64,000 nucleotides of DNA. Source: Apodemus sylvaticus (Eukaryota; Chordata; Mammalia; Rodentia; Muridae). Made by a program: the position numbers and the translations under genes. The DNA lies in assembly GCF_947179515.1 (NCBI RefSeq), contig NC_067473.1, forward strand, positions 88,520,850-88,584,849. Reading direction: 5' to 3'. How positions within the stretch are numbered: the stretch's first letter is position 1; each line of letters starts with the position of its first letter. The notes under the pieces are model-generated. The model did not search any database, was not told the origin of the DNA, and saw nothing but the letters and a program-made list of their open reading frames with translations. This document shows, one piece after another, positions 57,451 through 64,000 of the stretch.

Positions 57451-58640
57451 CTTGCTTTTTCCAGGGTGAAGTTTCCCTCCTTGTATTGGTGTTTTCCTCC
57501 TATTATCCTTTGTATGACTGGTTTCTGGATAGATATTGGGTAAACTTGGTTTTGTCATGGAATATCTTAGTTTCTCCATCTGTAGTGATTGAGAGTTTTG
57601 CTGGGCATAGTAGTTTTGGTTGGCATTTGTGTTCTCATGTGATCTGCCCAGGATCTTCTAGTTTTCATAGTCTCAGGTGAGAAAGCTGGTGTGATTCTGA
57701 TAGGTCTTCCTTTATATGTTACTTGGCCTTTTTCTCTTACTGCCTTTAATATTCTTTCTTTGTTTAGTACATTTGGGGTTTTGATTATTATGTGACAGGA
57801 GGTATTTCTGTTCTGGTCCAGTCTGTTTGGAGTTCTGTGGGCTTCTTGTATATTCACGGGCATCTCTCTCTTTAGGTTAGGGAAATTTTCTTCCATAATT
57901 TTATTGAAGATATTGGTGGCCCTTTAAGTTGTAAATCTTCACTCTCATCTATGCCTATAATTCTTAGGTTTGGTCTTCTCATTGTTTCCTGGATTTCCTG
58001 GATGTTTTGGGTTACAAGCTTTTTGCATTTTGCATTTTCTTTAAATGTTGAGACCATGGTTTCTATGGTATCTTCAGCATCTGAGATTCTTTCTTCTATC
58101 TCTTGTATTCTGTTGTTGATATTTGCATCTATGTCCCCTGATTTCTTCCCAAGGTTTTCTATCTCCAAAGTTGTTTCCCTCTGAGTTTTCTTAGTTTTTT
58201 CTACTTCTGATTTTAGATCCTGGTTAGTTTTGCTTAGCTCATTCACTTGCTTCTTTGTATTTTCCTGTAATTCTTTAAGAGACTTTTGTGTTTCCTCTTT
58301 CATGACCTCAGCCTGTTGACCAAAGTTCTCCTGTATTTCTTTAAGTGATTTTTGTGTTTCCTCCTTATTGGCTTTTGTATTCTCCTGAATTTCTTTCAAT
58401 GATTTTTCTGTTTTTTCTTGTAAGGGCTTCTAACTTTTGATCCATTTTCTCCTGAATTTATTTAAGTATGTCCTTCATGTGTTCCTCTACCAGCATCATG
58501 AGCAGTGATTTTAAATCCAAATCTTGTTTTTCTGGTGTGATGGGGTATCCAGGACATGCTGTTAAAGGAAAATTGGGTTCAGATGCTGCCATATTGCCTT
58601 GATTTCTGTTAGGTACATTCCTGCGTTTGCCTTTTGCCAT
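57451..58640 (-). pseudogene. L1 ORF1 (RNA-binding protein), broken
   Basis: ORF1p is a trimeric coiled-coil RNA-binding chaperone. The frame opens MAKGKRRNVPNRNQG at 58640 and stops at 58458. The coiled-coil and RRM-like parts are in another frame (57872-58399). The C-terminal domain is in a third frame (57567-57896), with VREKGQVTYKGRPIRITP. Within the coiled coil, KSLKEIQEN-type units recur with spacings of 18 and 22 residues. Two or more frameshifts make it non-functional. Confidence 0.93.
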
Positions 58641-59107
58641 CTATTTCTCACTGGTGTTAGTTGGTCTTGTCAATGCTGGACTCACCAGTGCAAGCTGCCT
58701 CTTCCCAGGTGGCCTCTGGTGCACAGCTGACCTCCTGCACAGCCTGGAGACAGGGTGGTGTGGCCCAGGCTGTTCACATCCAGAAGCAGACACCTGAAGG
58801 CTCCCACTGGGGTCTGCTGGCCTCACCAGAGCACACTGACTCCTCCTAGCTGGCCTCCCGGGTGCCCCTCTGGCCTCTTACAGGACCTGGAAATGTGACA
58901 TTTCAGCCCAGGCTGTTCTGGATCTCGAAGCAGAGATCTGAAGGTTCCCACCAGAGGCCTCAGGAGTGGAACCTAAGTTCTGTGCAGCCAGAGCAAGCTG
59001 TGCACTCCCAGTCTGCCTCTGGGTGCACACCAGGCCTCTTGCACTTCCTGGAGACTGAGTGCTGTGGCCCAGGATGTTCAGATCCCAAAGCAGACACCCG
59101 AAGCTAT
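58641..59107 (-). promoter_or_regulatory. L1 5' UTR with tandem-like units
   Basis: GC-richer non-coding sequence upstream of ORF1, where the internal pol II promoter of L1 resides. A core resembling CCCAGGCTGTTC...AGAAGCAGA(C/G)A(C/T)CTGAAGG occurs three times (58764, 58907 and 59068), 143 and 161 bp apart, suggesting monomer-like duplication. Spurious ORFs occur on both strands (58641-58826, 58661-58849, 58862-59170). Confidence 0.78.
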
Positions 59108-59119
59108 TTTATACTTTAT
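59108..59119. repeat. Target-site duplication, right copy (full-length L1)
   Basis: TTTATACTTTAT, identical to 53216-53227. Confidence 0.65.
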
Positions 59120-59365
59120 ATGAAGAAATTAATTGAATCAATTTTAATGACACTAATACTCCTTTATTAAAATGTATTGACATTAAATAACTGATCAAAA
59201 CAATTTATAATTTTAATAAGCACACAACATAGAAATCTGTGATATCTATATATTTTTAAACATAGGTACAAATATGATAGCTCAAATCACAAAACAAGTT
59301 CATTTATTTGTTTATTATTGTTTGATATAATTTAGTCATAATATAATACAAATACCAAAACATGG
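59120..59365. other. Intergenic sequence, nothing recognised
   Basis: Short AT-rich gap between the L1 and a MaLR LTR. Confidence 0.5.
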
Positions 59366-59500
59366 TATTAGTTAATTTTCAGTTGCTATGACAAAAACTT
59401 TGAACAACAAAATTTATAAAAGAAAACATTTAGTGGATCTCATGGCTGCAGAAGATTTAAGTCCATGATCAAAAGTTGTGGCACAAGCAGATATTATGAT
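59366..59500 (-). mobile_element. MaLR LTR fragment, reversed
   Basis: GTTAATTTTCAGTTGCTATGAC, TTATAAAAGAAAACATTTAG, TCTCATGGCTGCAGAAGATT and AGTCCATGATC are the antisense 3' third of a rodent MaLR LTR. The 5' part is absent. Confidence 0.68.
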
Positions 59501-60577
59501 TGAATATACACTTCAATTTTATTTCCTATAGGTATCACTTGTATTTATAGTAACATTATTTAAAATTTCCATGTAATTTTAATGACAGAATCTTTAAACT
59601 GTGAATTTTTAGTATAGATAAGTCACTAACATCCCATTTAACAGTTGCTAGATTTTTTTTTTATCTTTTCTGTATAAAATAAGTCACAGTTTTTTGTTAC
59701 ATTACAAAATCTGAGCTATATATGAAAAGAACCTAGGACTATTCTATATTTAAGTTCACGTAGTGTCTTGAGATATTTCCTTCTAATTCCTGATTGGATG
59801 GCCAGTGTATGCAAAAGTGCTTATGGTTAGTGGTAATATGGGTAGAAGTCCAAAATGAGTGAATGAAAATAAGGTTAGAAGACAAATAGCTCTTCCTCCA
59901 AATTTTGTAGCGTCTGAATATGTTTAACAAATAACCTAGGGTATGTCAAATAATCAAATACAAAAAAAAAATGGCAGTGACTTCAATATAAATTGATAGG
60001 TATTTAAACTTGAGAAGACTTTTTGGGGGTCTTATTTAATGTAGCTGAGTTCACTATTTATGTTAAGGGAGATTACAGCCTGGCAAGTTGGTTTGTAAGT
60101 ACATTATCTCTGAAGTTTCCAATTAAGAATTTCAAGTCATGAAGAAAATCAAAACAGTTGTTTATCTATGTTTATCCATTTTGCAATGATTATTTTTATT
60201 GTAGCATTGCCAGCTAAAGAAGTTTCACAGATTTATAGGGGATCCAGTTGATGATGCAGATGTATATCTAACATGAGCAAGTACTACAGATAATGGCAAA
60301 GTTCTTCCCTTAAAGGCCTGTTTCTCCTAAGCAAATTCTTTTTATCTGAAAATCTGTATATTGTTTTTCAATATAAGCATTGCATTTAAGATAAGCAAAA
60401 TATACACCAAATTACTTCTTCAAACACATTTCAATTTGAAATAAATTCTTATTATAGCCTGTGGTTTGTTAGCTTTTATACATTTTTCAGTTTGTGTCTC
60501 AAGAATATGAAGCACATTTATTGGGGTGTAGAATAATTATTTAATTATTTAATATTTATTAAATTTTTATTTTTTCT
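59501..60577. other. Intergenic sequence, nothing recognised
   Basis: AT-rich, about 1.1 kb. A 63-codon minus-strand ORF at 59739-59930 has no recognisable content. Confidence 0.5.
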
Positions 60578-60940
60578 AATTAGTAATTTTTTATTGCTGT
60601 GATAAAATACCAAAACCAAAATCTCTTTCTGCAAATGAAGGACTTTATTTCAGCTTAAGGTTTCAAAGGGTTAAAAATCTATCATGGTGGGCAGGCACAG
60701 CCAGGAAACTGAGACTTCTCAACTTCAACAAACCATGGAACAGAGAGCGAAAACTGGAAGAGGGAAGAGTCTAGAAACTCTCTAAACTCTGCTCCAGCAA
60801 GGTTGGGCATACTTTCTACAGCAAGGATATACCATCAATACCTCCAAAAATAGTGTCACTAACTGATGCCCAAGTGTTCTGACTTAGGCATATGTGGGAC
60901 ATTCCTCTTCACACTGTCACATGAATGGAGTCAAGGCACT
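60578..60940 (-). mobile_element. MaLR (ORR1-like) solo LTR, reversed
   Basis: ATTGCTGTGATAAAATACC, GGACTTTATTTCAGCTTAAGG, AACTGAGACTTCTCAAC, CAGCAAGGTTGGGC and ATATGTGGGACATTCCTCTTC are antisense landmarks of an ORR1/MT-type LTR. About 360 bp, near full LTR length, with no internal region. Confidence 0.75.
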
Positions 60941-61148
60941 TCTGGTCAAGTGACTATGGAGTTTTTGTTCAAGTTTATACCAGCAGATCCATGGGTCCCT
61001 TGGTATTTTTTTTTAAATCTGGATATTAATTCTCTAAGCGAATGATATGCAACTTTAATTTCAAGTTCTTTCAGATGAAATAGAATATATACTTCATTGT
61101 TATCCTAAGTTGCTTTAAATAATTAAATATTTTACAAGAAAGTAGACT

Positions 61149-61149
<1 letters not shown>

Positions 61150-61179
<30 letters not shown>

Positions 61180-61620
61180 TTTTTATTTATTGACTTTACA
61201 TCCTGATCTCCTCTCTATAACATCACATCTCCTCCCATTACCACCCTTACAACTTACTCCTCCCATTACTCCCTCTTGTCACCCAGAGAAGGGGAAGTTC
61301 TTGTTTTACTTGCCCTGAGACATCTAGGACTAACAGCGTCCTTTCCGACTGAGGCCAAACTTGGCATTCCAGTTAGGGCAAGGAGTTCCATGCTCAGGCA
61401 ACTGAGTCAGATACTGCCTCCACTCTAATCCTTAGGAGATCCAAAATGACGACCAAACAGCATGTCTTCTACAAATGTGTAAGTTGCCTACGTCCAGCTT
61501 CAGCTATACTCTTTGGTTGGTGGCTAGGTCTCTGTGAGCTCCAATTGGCCCATGTTAGTTGACACTGTAGGTTGTCTTTTGATGTCCTTGACACTTTTGG
61601 TTAGTTGAATTCTACCCCCA
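61150..61620 (-). mobile_element. L1 3' UTR (Lx-like), 5'-truncated
   Basis: A (TTTA)n and T-rich tail at 61150-61190 leads into ATTGACTTTACATCCTGATC, then blocks ATACTCTTTGGTTGGTGGCTAGG, TCTGTGAGCTCCAATTGGCC and GTTAGTTGACACTGTAGGTTG typical of antisense rodent L1 3' UTRs. The right boundary is uncertain and may extend to about 61740. Confidence 0.7.
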
Positions 61621-61740
61621 CTCTTCCACAAGACTTCTCAAAAAACTGAATGAAGTTTCTCATGGGACTGTGAGTTAGGTTCCTGTCTGGTTTTTCCTTG
61701 AGCAGGGGGCCTGGTGTAGGCCAGTGGAGATGTGGCCAGA

Positions 61741-62738
<998 letters not shown>

Positions 62739-62749
62739 GTGTATTGCTT

Positions 62750-62895
62750 ATATAATAGCATATCTTTGGACATCAGACGAAAAATTTCCGAACTTGATGC
62801 TCTTTCCAACACTGGGGACCTGGTGATCAAATTCAAGTTGCCATTCTCAGTGGCAAGTATATGTACCTTCTAAGCCATCATGTCAGTCCTTGAAT
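62750..62895 (-). mobile_element. B3-like SINE relic, reversed
   Basis: CCAACACTGGGGACCTGGTGATC, AAATTCAAGTTGCCATTCTC, GTGGCAAGTATATGTACCTTC and AAGCCATCATGTCAGTCC match antisense B3/B2 (GCTGGGGATCGAACTCAGGTTG, GCAAGTACCTTTACC, GAGCCATCTCACCGGCC). Confidence 0.65.
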
Positions 62896-63122
62896 TTTAA
62901 ATAAAAATTTTAAACTTGATAAAACATGAAAGATCTGAGAAAGCGAACATTGGATCTTTTAAAGCCATGTAGGAAACTGATCATCATTCAGCAGAAAGTC
63001 TGGCTATCTCCTTTGATTAGAGTTCAAGGTCAGTCTGTCCCAGATTCCAGGAACTATTCATTCCTCGTTCCTTCTCACCCAAGACAGCCATTGCAATATT
63101 ACTGCTACCCTTCAGTGTTATA

Positions 63123-63123
<1 letters not shown>

Positions 63124-63182
<59 letters not shown>
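63124..63182. repeat. (CT)n microsatellite
   Basis: About 29 uninterrupted CT units, then imperfect CTTCC units. Produces spurious Ser/Leu and Arg/Glu ORFs. Confidence 0.97.
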
Positions 63183-63185
<3 letters not shown>

Positions 63186-63613
63186 TCCCTCTCTCCTTTC
63201 TCATACTCCTTTTCATTCCCTCCATATATTGTTGTCTCGTTATTGAGTTTATGTATTACCTCTATTTTCTCCTCAAATCTCACTTGTTCATATACAAACG
63301 TGAAGTACAGGTAAATAAAAATTGCATTGAATAAAATAGTTAAATAAAATTGTAGAATGATTTAGATGGAGAACATTCCCTATTAATGGTAGGATTTTAT
63401 ATTGAAATAATGTTAACTCAGTATATGTTTTTCAAGTAATATACAATTATTTCTCATTTGATTATTATATATAGTAAAAAACTAAAGACTAAAAATATAC
63501 TTAAAAATAATTATATATTTACTAGAAGGCATCAATAGTTAGACTTTAGAAAGACCATGTTTGTGTAGCTGGGCTGTGGAACTCTATCCTCAAAGAGAAA
63601 AAAACAACTATAA
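63183..63613. other. Intergenic sequence, nothing recognised
   Basis: AT-rich, no named repeat. Confidence 0.5.
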
Positions 63614-63675
63614 CCACCACGACACCACCACCATCACCACCACCACTCCCAAATCAACAACAGCAACAGCAAAAT
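63614..63675. repeat. (CCA)n / (AACAGC)n imperfect repeat
   Basis: Imperfect CCACCA units followed by CAACAGCAACAGCAA. Short and interrupted. Confidence 0.85.
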
Positions 63676-64000
63676 CAAAGAAATAGTAGGAAACACAACT
63701 TGATCTGTTGTGTTACTTTTATATTCAATTTGTTAGTATCTTTCTAAGCAAACTTCCCTCAAAGCTTATAAGTGATGATGACTTTGTTTTCTTCTCACTA
63801 TTGCTTTCCATGAGCATTGGGGAAATCTCAATCTGTGACTCAGGGGCTACTTCCTCTATTTTGGGAGCAGTTACAGAGATTGGTAGCACCAGTGTAAAGT
63901 ATAATCAACCACTGAAACCACAGGATACCATTTTTATCTTTTAAAATTATTTACTTTAGTTATGCAATAGACATAGATGTATCTATTATAATTTCAAAGT
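63676..64000. other. Intergenic sequence to window end
   Basis: A 78-codon plus-strand ORF at 63708-63944 has no recognisable domain. Nothing else is supported. Confidence 0.45.

Larger units (their letters stand above)
53228..59107 (-). mobile_element. Near-full-length L1 retrotransposon, minus strand
   Basis: All L1 parts occur in order on the minus strand: 5' UTR (58641-59107), ORF1 (about 57451-58640), a spacer of about 65 bp, ORF2 (53533-57384), 3' UTR (about 53270-53532) and a T-rich tail side at 53228-53270. Total length is about 5.9 kb, near the size expected of an intact rodent L1 with a short 5' UTR. Both ORFs are broken by frameshifts and stops, so it is inactive. Matching 12-bp flanks suggest a single full-length insertion. 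Confidence 0.93.

Noticed and set aside
58641..59170. Short ORFs upstream of L1 ORF1
   Set aside because: They overlap each other on both strands and lie in the L1 5' UTR; they have no conserved start or domain.

Overview
The window looks like AT-rich intergenic DNA from a murine rodent. Rodent-only repeats occur throughout: B1, B2, B3 and B4 SINEs, MaLR (MT/ORR1-like) LTRs, a URR1-like hAT element and Lx/L1 LINE 3' ends. Several L1 copies end in a T-rich tail followed by a TTCGATATA-type junction (on the + strand), which I associate with the rat L1 lineage rather than with Mus L1. I therefore favour Rattus or a close relative, from memory of the families and without a database search. I found no intact protein-coding gene, CpG island, tRNA, rRNA or CRISPR array. 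Long ORFs in the window come from microsatellites or from dead retrotransposons and retrocopies.

Layout. 1-5 kb: simple repeats, a reversed MaLR LTR and a young B2 with a perfect 15-bp target-site duplication. 5-7.3 kb: L1 pieces, including a twin-primed (5'-inverted) L1 nested in an older L1. 7.7-11.2 kb: a possible LTR, a compound microsatellite and an Lx-like L1 3' UTR split by a younger L1 3' end. 11.3-16.4 kb: eroded MER5-, L2-, MIR-, B1- and B3-like relics and one ERV LTR-like repeat. 16.6-28.1 kb: four 5'-truncated L1 copies, three minus and one plus; the plus copy carries a small L1 3'-end insertion. 29.5-37.3 kb: a MIR, a B4, an Hmgb1 retrocopy with an expanded acidic-tail tract, an Lx-like 3' UTR, an ancient L1M tail and a rat-type L1 3' end. 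38-44.3 kb: an L1 3' UTR carrying a 16-bp minisatellite, a near-perfect 54-bp hairpin, an eroded Tigger (pogo) transposase with a B1 relic inside it, and a long ERVK-like LTR. 45.5-52.9 kb: B1 relics, a 555-bp polypyrimidine tract abutting a Dppa2 retrocopy, a MaLR LTR, B4 and ID-like SINEs, and a URR1-like MITE. 53.2-59.1 kb: a near-full-length minus-strand L1 with tandem 5' UTR units, ORF1, ORF2 and 3' UTR, flanked by a 12-bp duplication. 59.3-64 kb: two MaLR LTRs, another L1 3' UTR, a B3 relic and microsatellites.

No genes act together here. The content is a layered record of transposition: Tigger, L2, MIR, MER5 and L1M are oldest; Lx, B1, B3, B4, MaLR and URR1 are intermediate; rat-type L1 and B2 are youngest. 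The items most worth following are the Dppa2 and Hmgb1 retrocopies and the microsatellites beside or within them, the twin-primed L1, the near-full-length L1 with a possible 3' transduction, the Tigger relic and the hairpin. I found no convincing new biological system.
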